Assembly (NCBI GenBank): GCA_031769625.1
Contig: JAUIMM010000572.1
Coordinates: forward strand, 7,351,001 to 7,415,000
DNA length: 64,000 bases
Direction of reading: 5' to 3'
Source: Taudactylus pleione
Lineage: Eukaryota > Chordata > Amphibia > Anura > Myobatrachidae
A model generated the notes under the pieces. The model ran no database searches. It saw only the letters and a list, made by a program, of their open reading frames with translations, and had not been told where the DNA came from. Both the position numbers and the translations under genes were made by a program. Shown here in pieces: positions 1 to 11,024 of the stretch. The first letter of the stretch is position 1. Every line of letters begins with the position of its first letter.

Positions 1-1752
1 TTTAGACAATTGATGGAGGTAGTGTGTCCCCGGATCCAAATCCAGTCTAGATTCCACTTCACTAGGCAGGCGATACCGAGACTGTACAGAAACGTCAGAA
101 AAAAGTGTCCTCAGTGTCCTGAAACATGCGGTTGTACCCAATGTCTACTTAACCATGGGCATGTGGACAAGTGGAACAGGGCAGACTAAGGACTATATGA
201 CTGTGACAGCCCAGTGGGTAGATGTATCACCTTACGCAGCAACAACAGCAGTGTCACCAGTAGCAGCATCTCAGAAACGCCAGCTCTTTCCAAGGCAGGC
301 TATGCTGTGTATCACCGGTTTCAGTAAGAGGCACACCGCCGACAACCTCTTAGAGAAACTGAGCGAAATCATCGCCCAGTGGCTCACCCCACTTAGACTC
401 TCCTGGGGATTTGTGATATCTGATAACGCCACCAATATTGTGCGGGCATTACATCTGGGCAAATTCCAGCATGTCCCATGTTTTGCTCACACAATAAACT
501 TGGTGGTGCAGAATTTTCTGAAAAGCGACAGGGGCATGCAGGAGACGTTTTGGGTGGCCCGAAAAATTTATGGCCATTATCGCCATTCAGGAACTGCATG
601 CCAAAGACTGGAGCACCAGCAAACACTCTTGAACCAGCCCCACCATCACCTGAAGCAAGAGGTTGTGACGCAGTGGAACTCAACCCTCTATATGCTTCAG
701 AGGATGGAGGAGCAACAAAAGGCCATTCAAGCCTATACATCCACCTATGACATAGGCAAAGGAGGGGGTATGCACCTGACAAGCGCAGTGGAGAATGATT
801 TTCGTGTTGTGCAAGGTTCTCCAGCCCTTCGAACTTGCCACAAGTGAAGTCAGTTCAGACACTGCCAGCTTGAGTCAGGTCATTCCCCTCATCAGGTTTT
901 TGCAGAAGCAGCTGGAGAAAGTGAAGGAGGAGCTAAGACGGAGCGATTCCGCTTGGCATGTGGGACTTGTGGATGAAGCCCTTCATTCGCTTTGCCAGGA
1001 TTCCAGGGTGGTCAATCTGTTGAAATCAGACCACTATATTTTGGCCACCGTGCTTGATCCTAGGTTTAAAGCCTATGTGGTGTCTCTCTTTCCGGCCGAC
1101 ACAAGCCTGCAGAGGTGCAAAGACCTATTGGTGAAAACACTGTCAGCTGAAGCGGAACGTGACATGTCAACAGCTCCTTCTTCATTTTCTCCCGCAACTG
1201 GGGCTGCTAGGAAAAAACTTAGGTATTCTAAGCAACCTGCTGGCGGTGATGCAGGGCAGGCAGGACCAAGTTTGGACATCTGGTCCAGACTGAAAGACCT
1301 GGCAACAATTTCTGACATGTCTACTGTCACTGCATATGATACTGTCACCATTGACAGAATGGTGGTGGATTACATCGGTGACAGCATCCAAGTAGGCATG
1401 TCAGACAGTCCATACCTGTACTGGCAGGAAAAAGAGGCAATTTGGAGGCCCCTGTACAAACTGGCTCTATTTTACCAATGTGTACTCCGAAAGAGTGTTT
1501 AGTGCAGCCGGGAACCTTGTCAGCAAAAGGCGTAGGAGGTTGCTTCCACAAAATGTGTAGAAGATGATGTTCATAAAAATGAATTACCAACTCTTCCAGG
1601 GAGACCAGCCTCCAGAACATACAGAGGGACCTGTGGTGGTGGATTCCAGCGGGGACGAGTTAATAGTCTGTGAGGATGAGGATGTACACAATACTGAAAA
1701 GGGTGAGGAATCGGTGGATGAGGAGGATGAGGATGACATCTTGCCTCCGTAG
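1..1752 (+). pseudogene. hAT-family transposase, decayed, 5' end outside the window (copy A)
   Basis: This is a ZBED-type hAT transposase remnant. The first bases already read FRQLMEVVCPRI, a hAT mid-region. Bases 155-800 give WTSGTGQTKDYMTVTAQWVD, then FVISDNATNIVRALHLGKFQ, PCFAHTINLVVQ and VTQWNSTLYMLQRM. The frame shifts near 800-830 and continues with HYILATVLDPRFKAYVVSLF. It shifts again near 1490 into the C-terminal dimerisation block (ERVFSAAGNLVSKRRRRLLP), has a TAG at 1558-1560, then KMMFIKMNY and an acidic tail (DEEDEDDILPP) ending at the TAG at 1750-1752. At the position where hAT enzymes carry the first catalytic Asp (TTD.WTS), this copy reads T-M-G-M-W-T-S, so Asp appears replaced by Gly. 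Two frameshifts and a stop make it inactive. Confidence 0.92.
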
Positions 1753-1804
1753 AGCCAGTTTGTGCAGGGACAGATTAATTGCCAGCTTGTTTTGTGGGGG
1801 CCCA

Positions 1805-1868
1805 AACGAACCAATCATTTCAGCCACAGTTGTGTGGCAGACCCTGGCGCTGAAATGATTGGTTTGTT
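1805..1868. repeat. 20-bp-stem hairpin in the 3' region of hAT copy A
   Basis: Left arm 1805-1824 and right arm 1849-1868 are complementary at 19 of 20 positions, with a 24-nt loop. The same hairpin, degraded, sits at the same place in hAT copy B (about 11702-11764), so it belongs to the element. It could be a 3' transcript structure or a subterminal binding site; neither is shown. Confidence 0.85.
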
Positions 1869-2356
1869 AAAGTGTCCTGATTATACATTGTAAGGGTGGG
1901 TGGGAGGGCCCAAGGACAATTCCATCTTGCACCTCTTTTTTTTCTTTGCATTATGTACTGTTTGGGGCCTAGTTTTTCAAACTGCCATCCTGTCTGCCAC
2001 TGTAGTGTCACTCCTAGATGGGCCTCGTGTTTGTGCCGCCCACTTGTGTCACTTAGCATAGCCTTTTGGACATAAAAACACTATTGTGAGGTGTGAGGTG
2101 TTCAGAATAGACTGGAAATTAGTGGAAATTAAGGTTATTGAGGTAAATAATAGCATAGGAGCGGAAAAACCAACACATTCTGTGATTTTAGCTGTTTTTA
2201 TTCTTTTTTAAAAAAAAATACAGATCCAATACACAAAACCCAGAACCCAAAACACGGCAGGGTGGTTTTGGCAAAACCAATCCAGATCCAAAACACGAAG
2301 AAAGATCCAGATCCAAAACCAAAACACAAAACACGAAAAGTGGCCGGTGCACACCC

Positions 2357-2359
<3 letters not shown>

Positions 2360-2446
<87 letters not shown>
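2360..2446. repeat. (TA)n-(CA)n-(TA)n microsatellite
   Basis: Uninterrupted TA dinucleotides, a short ACACACACACACA core at about 2404-2416, then TA again. Confidence 0.98.
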
Positions 2447-2454
<8 letters not shown>

Positions 2455-2664
2455 CAGTTGGATGGCAGCACTTGAGATTAGAAATAAGGACTCACTGTAG
2501 CGTTACAAGATTTCAATGTTTCAGCGCTTTATTGCGCCTTTGTTAAGAATAGTATTACTAATCTAATCTGGAGTACCGCCTCCCCACTATATTTATCTAT
2601 CCAGCAGCTTTCCTGAAACCAGTGAGTGCCGGATCTTGCAAAAGTAAGAAATATTAAATATACA

Positions 2665-2698
<34 letters not shown>

Positions 2699-3200
2699 GG
2701 ACAGGAAGGCGGCACTCAGACACTGGCACACGTGGTAAAGATAAAAAAGTCTTCTTTAATCGACGTTTCGGAGGACGAACCTCCTTTCTCAAGATACCCA
2801 CATATATTGACAAACAAGCACATAAAACATTTAAATACCTGACACAACACCACGCACCTCCTCCCGACCTGGAAAACAATCCTGCCACACTGCCGATGGT
2901 CCATGGAAGCACTCCGACAACCAGTGTCGCATGCGCACAGACGTCATCAGGGAGCGCGCCAAATGCATAAACAAACCATAGCAAATTGGGATCGTGGCCA
3001 TGGCAACCGTTCAACAGAACGGGAGTCATACACCACATAACCCCGATAAACAAACAATGCCCACCTATGTAGAAAAAACACAAAAACAATATAGAAAATG
3101 ATATAAAGCACTAAAGCACAAGACATAATATACATTATGAGACTATGATCAAAAAATATAACTGGTAATAGAATAGTAACCCCTGGTCAGTTACGTAAAC
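2447..3200 (-). mobile_element. Two Penelope-like terminal modules separated by a (TA)n run
   Basis: The first module (2447-2660) has CAATGTTTCAGCGCTTTATTGCGCC. After TA repeats at 2665-2696, a second module starts GGACAGGAAGGCGGCACTCAGACAC and has TCGACGTTTCGGAGG followed by CCTTTCTCAAG. The scheme of an ACGTTTCGG hairpin plus a 'tt.atcaag' block is also present in the Penelope copies at 14.7 and 18.7 kb that carry GIY-YIG coding sequence. The right limit is unclear. No coding sequence is left. Confidence 0.55.
2665..2696. repeat. (TA)n microsatellite
   Basis: Sixteen TA units between two retroelement-like modules. Confidence 0.97.
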
Positions 3201-3258
3201 CTCATTAGGTGTGTAAAAAACACATAATCACGAATAGAGCTTAATGTTTATAGCACAC

Positions 3259-3818
3259 TGGGGTAGATGTATTATAGCGGCACTTACCGTGCCGCTATAA
3301 CGCTTCCCGCTTCGCCTCTTTACCGAGGCGAAGCAGGAAGCACTACCGATGAGATGTATAAACATCTCATCGGCCAGAGAGGGGGAGCGTTAACTCCCCC
3401 CTCCGGCACTACCCGCTAGAGACAGCAGTGCATCAGCCTAGTGCTGATGCGCTGTGTCTCTTCCAGGACGGCTCCACTGAGCATGCGCGGGATCACGCAA
3501 GTATCGCGAGATCCCCGCGTGCAGCCTGGAGCCGACAGCAGGGACAGCGCTGTCCCTGCTGTGGGATTAGGCTAGCGCCAGGCTGTAGCTGTTGATAACG
3601 ACAGCTACAGCCAGCCGAACGGTCATACGTTATGACCGTTCATACATAGTCCTGCCGTCGGCGCTGCTATCTTGTAGATAGCAGCGCCGATAATGACAGG
3701 GGCGCATAGCACCCCTGTCATTTACCGCCCAGACCCCCAATCATACATCGGGGAGAAGCGGTATCAGCGCACATAACGTGCGCTGATACCGCTTCTGGGC
3801 TTCGTACATCTCCCCCCA
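3259..3818. mobile_element. Hairpin-chain element 1 (non-autonomous, no ORF)
   Basis: The ends are related inverted repeats (TGGGGTAGATGTA left, TGGGGGGAGATGTA when the right end is reversed). Almost all of the 560 bp is a row of separate short palindromes: 3272-3300 (12-bp perfect stem), 3303-3340, 3347-3374 (12-bp perfect), 3382-3402, 3419-3460, 3469-3533, 3536-3561 (perfect 26-bp palindrome), 3581-3612, 3617-3641, 3660-3688 (13-bp perfect stem), 3694-3720 and 3754-3796 (18-bp stem). Each has its own sequence, so they are not copies of one unit. No target duplication is evident and no known superfamily is recognised. Confidence 0.8.
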
Positions 3819-5955
3819 TATCCCAAATGTATACTTAGCAAAATATACATATACATTAGAATATGCTAAATATAAATAACTAATGTAAACAATAATAAAT
3901 ATATGAATGAATGCAACAATAATATAATGCACAACTAAACATAATATGCCTGTAAAGAGCACACCATATCTATAAAAAGCACCGAAGGCCTAATTACTTG
4001 AGCTGTGAATTCAGTGCATTCATTGTAAGATGTACATATCAAAATTCATAGCATTTGAGATAGATTAGTGAAAAATATGTTAAAACAATAAATAAAACCT
4101 TTAGTTTAAATTGCTTCTTAAACTATTCAGTAAGTACATAGTTGAATTTGAATGGGTATGAAGTCCCGGCGGTCTCATCACTATATCCCATTGAATTAAA
4201 CCAGAACAGTTTGATGAATTTTAACTTTCTCAAAAATATTGAAATTCATTAACTACTGCTTAGCTGTTAACCTAAATCAAGATTGAACTCAAAGTTAAAT
4301 TTTGAAGTAACATTCGCAGTTCACACTTAAAGGATGATAACATGAAATATAAAATGCATTTGTTTGACTATGTACAGTACATGCTGGATTGAAACATGTT
4401 CACACTTAAATATCCACATTTGAAAGTATTTTTAGATTTGTTTCTGTTTGAAAAATAAACATTCCTGTATTTAAGTTCAAAACTTGGCGTTTGCATGAAA
4501 ACCCTTAATACTGTATAATATATTGACTTAAAGTTGAACAAGCAAAAACATGTTTGAACAAGATCAAATGTTTCTCTAATTGATTTATTTTGTTTTTGTT
4601 TGGTTTTTTAATTTGTGAATTTGCTGCAAGGATTTTATCTTTAGGCTTTGCTTTTACTTTAGCTTTTAGATATATTCCAAATTTGAGAATTTTTTTTAAA
4701 ATTTTCAAACTTTAGAACCAATTTAACTGAAAGGTTTGACAACCAGTTTGAAACAATTCTAAACAATTTTATTTATTATAAATTATTACAATGCAAGGTG
4801 CACCATTTGTGCTAAATTGAATTGAGTCCACATGGAATCTACAAACTGTGTACCAATAAAGGATGAGCATTCATCTCTAACTTCACAGAAGGTAGTGTAA
4901 AGTATTTTTGCTTTCAGAAAACAGCATATGCCATCTTGCAAAGATCCTGTAAATGCAGCCTCTTCAGAAACATACTCTTGCTTTTGCATTTTGGTGCAAA
5001 ATAGGTACATTCCTGCACTTAATGTATCCTCAACATGGAACACACCTGACCGGCCACTCCAGTCATAAAACTCTTGTATTTCTGAAGATGTTGTAATTTT
5101 TCCCCAAAAATACTTGTGTTTTTCTATAAAACCGGGAGCCTATACTCAAAGACTCATATAGTATGTATGGTGACCATAAAACTCCTAAATATAGTAACAC
5201 TTCACACTAGAAACTTGTTTCTAGATTATGCACAGCCGGTTAAGTGGGGAATGGATAAAACACATCACAAACTGGGCTCATAATTGTTGGTCAACCTTTT
5301 GCTGACTTCGTTTGAATCTCATCAGGCATTAACTATGATCATGATCTCAATTACACAATTTAAATGTTATGCTAGTATTCATTCATATGTTCCTGCACAG
5401 TGCAAACAATGTACGCTTTAATGGTATGGTATACATTTGATTTCACAGCTAGGTCTAAAATTTATTTTCTAATTGGTCTATATTATTTATCATTTATCAT
5501 AGAAATAATTGTAAAACTGGCAAATACGTTCTAGGTCTTTCTCATCCAGCACAGATGCAATTGTCAAAGAGCGATAAAAAGGGTAAAAAGATTGTATAGA
5601 CAAACAGAAAAATAACTAGGGGCTACCTTTTAAGCACTGAACTTTTTATAAGGATATTTTTTTAAATATCAATCATCAGCAAAGTGCTTATTAAAGTGAA
5701 TGGCTGTTTTGCCTGAATATGGATGGAAAAACAGAGCCCTAGGGATCTAACCTGATTTCTTGCATTACACATGTATTGGATATATTTATCATGCACTTGC
5801 ATTTCATACTTTATACTGGATAACCAAATATTAAAAACTCACAAACTTTGGTTAATTTTGTATTATAAAAGATTACTTTTTCACAATAAAAACATGTCTA
5901 TGTTTTTTTCATCAGCACATTTAAAATGATCAGAATATGAAATGTAAGATATTAC
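3819..5955. other. Intron 3 sequence with no recognisable feature
   Basis: AT-rich sequence without terminal repeats or a recognisable protein. An 85-codon open frame on the minus strand (4786-5043) matches no family I know and lacks splice context for TACR3 exon 4. Confidence 0.6.
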
Positions 5956-6106
5956 CTTTCTTTTAGCCCTGAGTTGTTCATGGTATTTGTCAGATGTATC
6001 CCCAGGAATTTCTCCTCCCCACAATGCAATTCCAACAATTGTGTATGTTATGCCCATGACAAGCAATGGGAAGCAGTACACAAACAATACCACAATGATT
6101 TGATAC
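5956..6106 (-). CDS. TACR3: TACR3 exon 3 (neurokinin-3 receptor, TM5 and start of intracellular loop 3)
   Basis: This coding exon of a rhodopsin-family receptor carries TM5 and the start of intracellular loop 3, the G-protein-coupling side. On the minus strand it follows a pyrimidine-rich acceptor (TTTTATATTTTAG) at 6107 and ends before the donor GTAATA at 5955. The 151 bp are one base plus 50 codons. The first base G completes a Thr codon whose AC comes from exon 2, giving ...RLT-YQII. The peptide has [20 protein letters not shown], then [16 protein letters not shown] and RAKRK. The GGEIPGDT and DKYHEQL blocks fit NK3 better than NK1 or NK2 receptors, which usually read ASEIPGD and DRYHEQ (known of the family). 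No stop or frameshift interrupts it, and 151 bp is the length I recall for this exon in tachykinin receptor genes. A tachykinin receptor is near certain; the NK3 subtype is very likely. Confidence 0.93.
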
Positions 6107-6534
6107 CTAAAATATAAAAACAAAATCAATAAATATTGCAACAATTCAGGTTAGGTTGTATAATAATTGCATTTTGTAAATACAGTATAGATGAGCAAAG
6201 TTTAATACGAGAAAAATATTATGGTTCACTAATACCTTTAATACTTATGCTGGGAACTTTACAAGACTGTGGACTGTATGACTCTATGTGTGGTTCATTA
6301 CAATATTACAACTGGATAGTCAGTCTATGATGAGGTTAATATAAGATAGGCTATACCTTAGATTTCCTTGGAACAAAGTTTCTGGAGCCATGACAAAACC
6401 TATGAAACACCTGTTTTGTTATAATATACACATAGTACATGGCAAGCTTCCGGATGTGCAGTGCATAGGTAGAGTAGACAAAATATGACTATCTGGTTGT
6501 AAACTGTAATCTCTAACTAAAGTTCTTGTGAAAT
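6107..6534. other. Intron 2, no feature
   Basis: Sequence just upstream of exon 3: the acceptor tract, then nothing recognisable up to the mariner remnant. Confidence 0.6.
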
Positions 6535-7475
6535 TTCAGGACACAGAACTGTATATGCGCCCTGCACACTGAAGAGTCAGCTTGATCACTTCCTTCACAA
6601 ACTTGTTATGGAGCTCAACAGAGGCCACTGGAGAGCCATGAACTTCTATGACTACAAGAGTGGTTTGCAACAGCAGAGTGTTTTGACCAACTGCGAGCTG
6701 CTTTTGGAGTGACTGTGGCCCAGATAGAGAAATATATAAGAAACTTATTGGTATCTATCTGCTTGATACTCCACGAAAAGCTTGGCCTGAGCAAGATTTC
6801 TACACACTGGGTGGACCATCAGCTGACTCATGAGCAGAGAGAGGCTCTGCTGACTTGATGCTACATCATGCTGACCAGGTTTGATGGTTATTGCTCAAAC
6901 TGTGTCTGGGAGATCATCAGTAGTGATGATTCCTGGATCTGCAGTTTCGATCCCAAAACCAAACAACAGTCGGCCCAGTAGACCCCAGTTGTAGGTGTGC
7001 CACCACAGAAGTTATGACATGAGTGTGGCATGGCCAAGCAGATGGCGTCTGTTTTTGTGGCCAAGACTGGTCATGTAGCTACTGTACCACTCGTGTAGCA
7101 GCGCACCATCACTGGGGACTGGTATGCCAACCAATGACTTCCACAAGTGCTGGAAGCCATTTCCAGGCACCACCCAAGAACTCACACTCGTGGTGCCATT
7201 ATTTATTATAACAATGCTCCTGTCCATAAGTACAGGATAGTGGAGATTTCTCTGGCCCATGACTGCATCCAGGTGCTTGATCATCCATCATACAATCCAG
7301 ACCTGGTCCCCTGCAACTTCTTCGAGTTCCCATAAAACAAACACAAGATGCGTGGGATTCATTTTGAGTCACCGGAAGCTGCAGTGGAGACCTTCAACTA
7401 GCATGTAAAAGACATACTTGATATGGACTGGTCCAGCTGCTTCACCAAATAGTTTGAGCGCATGCAAATGTTCAC
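6535..7475 (+). pseudogene. mariner-family transposase, decayed
   Basis: This is a DNA cut-and-paste transposase remnant. Readable blocks in order are a helix-turn-helix-like stretch (QLRAAFGVTVAQIEKY), VDHQLTHEQREALLT, RFDGYCSNCVWEIISSDDSW, DPKTKQQSAQ, VFVAKTGHV, GAIIYYNNAPVH and LDHPSYNPDLVPCNFF. The order fits a mariner DD34D enzyme. The first Asp region (SSDDSW) survives. The second Asp (normally D in DNAP.H) and the third (normally D 35 residues later) both read Asn (AAC). Several stops and frameshifts (for example TAG inside QQSAQ-TP) rule out function. Terminal inverted repeats were not identified. It lies in intron 2, antisense to TACR3. Confidence 0.88.
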
Positions 7476-7950
7476 TTTGTTTGTAAATATAATATTTTGT
7501 GCACTTGGAAACTTATTGCAGACCCCTCTATGATTAGTTACATTGTTGGTAAGACTGGAAAAATCAGAGGTTAATGAAGTACAACTTTCTTATTGTGTTG
7601 ATTTAGGGAAAGGAAAAAGCAAACTTCTGTGATGCAGTTGCCAATCTAACCTCAGAGCAGAGTGAAAAGATAATCATAATCCAAAATAGGTAATTTGCTA
7701 TCTCACCAGTTTCATATCCTCTACTGATTTATATTTAAAGTTACCAATTATTATAAAAAGGGCATCCAATCCATTTTTAACTGTTTTTGATGAGTTTGCA
7801 TCACCTTGAAGATCCCTTTCCTATTCTGAAGGTGAAACAATAAAATTTTTACCTTTTATTTATAACTTAACTCATTGCATCTATAAAGAGGTTAGTTGAC
7901 ATAGAACCCTTTCAAGTTCTCCTATGTAAAAAAAAAAAAATCAAATCAAT
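7476..7950. other. Intron 2, no feature
   Basis: AT-rich sequence after the mariner remnant, with a 13-base A run near 7930. No repeat termini or protein similarity seen. Confidence 0.55.
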
Positions 7951-8200
7951 TTATTGATATACCCCCACATTTTGGTTTGGCAAAATGACCCTGCAATGTT
8001 TTGATTCAGATTTGGTTTTGGATTTCTTTAAATTGATAAAAAAATCATATAACTTGGTCCTGTTTACATGCAATCCAAAACCCAAAATTAGATTTTTAAA
8101 TCCGAGCTCCAACAGACCCGAGCCGGGACTCGGTTCTACTCGGAGCCCAAAAGTTTGGGTGTGTTTGGTTTTTTAGGAAAACCGAACCACACATTTCTAC
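7951..8200 (-). repeat. Terminal-type hAT fragment (GTTTTGG-rich)
   Basis: The region alternates TTTTGGTTT and CCAAAACC blocks and ends with CGAACCACACATTTCTA, whose reverse complement starts TAGAAATGTG. The right end of hAT copy A (TAGGGGTGTGC) and the repeat at 24046 (TAGAGATGTGC) begin alike. It is probably a short derivative of the same broad hAT group; the inner limit is uncertain. Confidence 0.55.
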
Positions 8201-8739
8201 TTCTTATAGTGAGGTGCTCAAAAGTGCACCCTGTATTCCATATGTGGGGAGATGTATGAAGCCTTCTAAAACGTGGAGAAATTGACGCATTTTTGTAGAT
8301 TTAAAAAAAAAAAATCTCAAGTGTTTTCATTAAATTTAGCTATATAAAAAAACTGTTTTGAGAGGCAGCATATATTACTGTACTTACTGGGTGTTGCTGC
8401 CCTGTCATCTATCAGTAATTCAAGAGGCAAGAAGATAAGAAAGAGAAAGGGCACTCCAAATCTAAACTATGTTTGACAAGAAAACATCACCTCTAATTAT
8501 GAAGGGAAAAGTTGTAATTTCTGATAATGCTAGTAACTTTGTACGAGCATTAAAACTGGGTCAATTTCAACATATATCATGTTTTGTGCACACAATAAAT
8601 TTGTTGGTTCAGAAATGCTTAAAAATGACAGTTTCAAGCAGTGCAGAACATGCTGGCTGTGGCCCATAACATTTCTGGGCATATTTGGCATTCAGAAACC
8701 ACATGTGTAAGATTGCAGTAGCTACAAGAACAGTTCTAT

Positions 8740-9076
8740 GGGTGGAATTCAATTCTTTCCAGCCCCTATCGCGCCCGACAGAGCTATTCTATTCTTGCTC
8801 CTGTCGGGCGCGTTCAGCTGCCAAGCGCTACATTTCAGCTCGCAGCCCCTGGGGGATGAGAGCTGAAATGTGCGAAAAGTGACATGTTTGGGCGCCCAAA
8901 CATCACCTTTCGCGATCGCGCCCAGCACTTTGGTCGGGTTTAGCTGCTTTACGCGGCTAAACCTGACCTCTATGGGCGCGATCAGTGTGAAAAGCTGGCA
9001 CAATTGAATAGCGGCCCGCAATCTCCTGTCACTTTAGATGGGAGATGCGGGCCGCAAAATCAATTGAATTCCGCCC
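8740..9076. mobile_element. Hairpin-chain element 2, inserted in hAT copy B
   Basis: The ends are GGGTGGAATTCAATTC and, reversed, GGGCGGAATTCAATTG, 14 of 16 identical. Inside are consecutive hairpins: CGCGCCCGACAG...CTGTCGGGCGCG (8771-8812), ACATTTCAGCTC...GAGCTGAAATGT (8829-8872), GTGATGTTTGGGCGCC-type (8879-8907), a TTTAGC...GCTAAA stem (8938-8970) and GCGGCCCGCATCTCC-type (9012-9054). A 3-bp TTA follows the right end; the left neighbour reads CTA or TAT, so a target duplication is uncertain. Confidence 0.8.
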
Positions 9077-9364
9077 TTAATGCTATACTACCAACTGAAG
9101 CAAGAGGTAGTAACCAGGTAGAATTCCACCTTTTGCATGCATTAGCGACTGGAGGAACAGCAACAAGCCATCATGATGTACACATCAAACCATGATATAG
9201 GGATATATTACCATACTGCAGCACACTGGAAAATACTCTAGTTTTTTATGCAAACTACTGACACCATTTACATTTTTAACATGTGAAGTGAGTTCAGTCC
9301 ACGCAAGTCTGAGTCAGATGATTCCCTTAATTAAACTACTGGAAAAGCAACTAGAGAAGCTGAG

Positions 9365-9722
9365 GGCAGCACAGACGGTGTAATGGTTAGCGTTACTGCC
9401 TCACAGCACTGAGGTCGTGGGTTCGATTCCCACCACGGCCCTACCTGTGTGGAGTTTGTATATTCTCCCTGTGCTTGCGTGGGTTTCCTCCGGGTGCTCC
9501 GGTTTCCTCCCACACTCTAAAAATATACTGCTAGGTTAATTGGCTCCCAACACAAATTAACCCCAGTGAGTATGTGTGTGTAAATGTGATAGGGAACATA
9601 GATTGTAAGCTCCACTGGGGCAGGGACTGATGTGAATGGCCAAATATTCTCTGTAAAGAGCTGCGGAATATGTGTGCGCTATATAAATAACTGATAATAA
9701 TAATAATAATAATAATAATAAT
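9365..9722 (+). mobile_element. tRNA-derived SINE with (ATA)n tail
   Basis: The head contains pol III promoter elements: an A-box-like TAATGGTTAGCG at 9381-9392 and a perfect B box GGTTCGATTCC at 9420-9430. Next comes the body common to many fish and amphibian SINEs and L2 tails (GGGTTTCCTCCGGGTGCTCC, 9480-9500), then TTGTAAGCTCC and a 3' tail ending CGCTATATAAATAACTGATAATAATAA. The ATA/AAT simple repeat at the 3' end fits L2-type target priming. It interrupts hAT copy B. Confidence 0.88.
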
Positions 9723-10035
9723 TAAGAGATTCTGCTAAGTATGTTGGACATGTCGATTAAGCTCTTTATTTGATTCGCCAGGACCAAAGGGTTTGCAACA
9801 GCTTACAATTGTATCAGTATATTTCGGCAACCATGCTTGATTCTAAGTTTAAGTATATATATAATGTATTTATTTTCAACTGACACAGATCTTAAGAGAT
9901 GCAAATAGCTCCTTGCAAATGCTACTGCCAAAAAAACGGACTTTTTCCAAGAGAGACACTGATGATGATGAGTCAACTCAGCACACTAGAGAGAAACATT
10001 ATGACATCTGGTCAGGCTTAAAAGAAATGCCCACA

Positions 10036-10370
10036 TATTATTATTATTATTATCCTTTATTTATATGGCACCACAAAGGTTCCGCAGGGTCTTACACAGG
10101 GTCTTACACAGGGTCTTACACAGTACATAAATGAGAACACAAGAAAAAATAGTAATAGTAGTACAAAACAATGCAGGATAAGGACATGGTTTATAGACAT
10201 TGCTGCATAACACAAGCAGCAGGGCATAAGCAACCAAGCATTAGGTGCCAATTTGAGAGTTAGGAGTACATCATACTATAAGTTTGTGAGAGCTTAGGGT
10301 GGGGGGGCAGACAGACAGGGGCAACACAGATGGGGTAGATAGTGAAGAAGGAGCATGGAGCAGTGGGTTA
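10036..10370 (-). mobile_element. LINE/SINE 3' tail, reverse orientation
   Basis: It starts with (ATT)n and CCTTTATTTATATGGC. The reverse complement gives the GCCATATAAATAAAGG-(AAT)n type of tail seen at the end of the SINE at 9365, here on the other strand. GGGTCTTACACA is repeated three times in tandem at 10087-10122. The inner limit is uncertain. Confidence 0.65.
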
Positions 10371-11024
10371 GGATATATGCTGCGGAATGTGTATAACATG
10401 ACCTTGTGTTAAGTCAAAATGAAGTCCTTCATTCATCTATCTCTATGACAAAAATAGATTTTATTTATGTGTTATTTACATGAGATGTACAAAATAAAGT
10501 AGTTTGCCATTTAATTTTTAGTCTGTTACATTTTAGCATCTAAATACATCCAGCTAAAATGTGGCTATTATGGGACTGCCCCACGATCCTAATAGTGAGT
10601 ACTATAGTCCCGGCTGCTGGTTGCTATGCCATGCTCCTGTGAGTGGGTGCTTCTTACATGCTAGGCCCATCCGTAGAGAGGTGCTGCCATCCCATATTGA
10701 CACATCCACCATAACTCAATCTGAAAGAGTAAGCATCAATAGAATGGTGGAGGATTACTTTAATGATCTAGTACAGACTGTTATCTAAAACACACCCTTT
10801 GAATACTGGGAAGAAAAAAGGAGATTTGGAGCCTCTTCTACAAAGGAGCTATGATATACTTAAGCTGACTACCCTCCAGTGTGTAGTCATAAAGACTGTT
10901 TAACAGAACTGGAAACCTTGTGAGCAATCGGTATAGTAGGCTACTTTAAAAAAATGCAGTCAAGCATATCATCAAGTTGAACTACAAATTTCATGAGGAA
11001 TACATCTGCCGTCAACTATAAATA

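Larger units (their letters stand above)
1..2359 (+). mobile_element. hAT DNA transposon copy A, right part
   Basis: Downstream of the transposase, 1753-2359 is shared in order with a second copy at 11545-12710: a hairpin, GACAATTCCATC-TGCAC, AACTGCCATCC, a TGTCACTTA block and TTTGTGAGGTG. The end is rich in AAAACACAAAA and finishes GGTGCACACCCCTA against a TA microsatellite. Its reverse complement TAGGGGTGTGCACCGG has the look of a hAT terminal inverted repeat. The left end is outside the window, so the target duplication cannot be tested. Confidence 0.8.

Noticed and set aside
4786..5043. 85-codon minus-strand exon candidate near TACR3 exon 3
   Set aside because: Does not resemble TACR3 exon 4 (TM6-TM7) or another family I know.
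1..5955. TACR3 exon 4
   Set aside because: No minus-strand frame with CWLP or NPIIY-like sequence is present; it must lie beyond base 1.
9381..9437. tRNA gene
   Set aside because: The A and B boxes are real but the segment is the head of a SINE with a long body and ATA tail; no complete cloverleaf was recognised.
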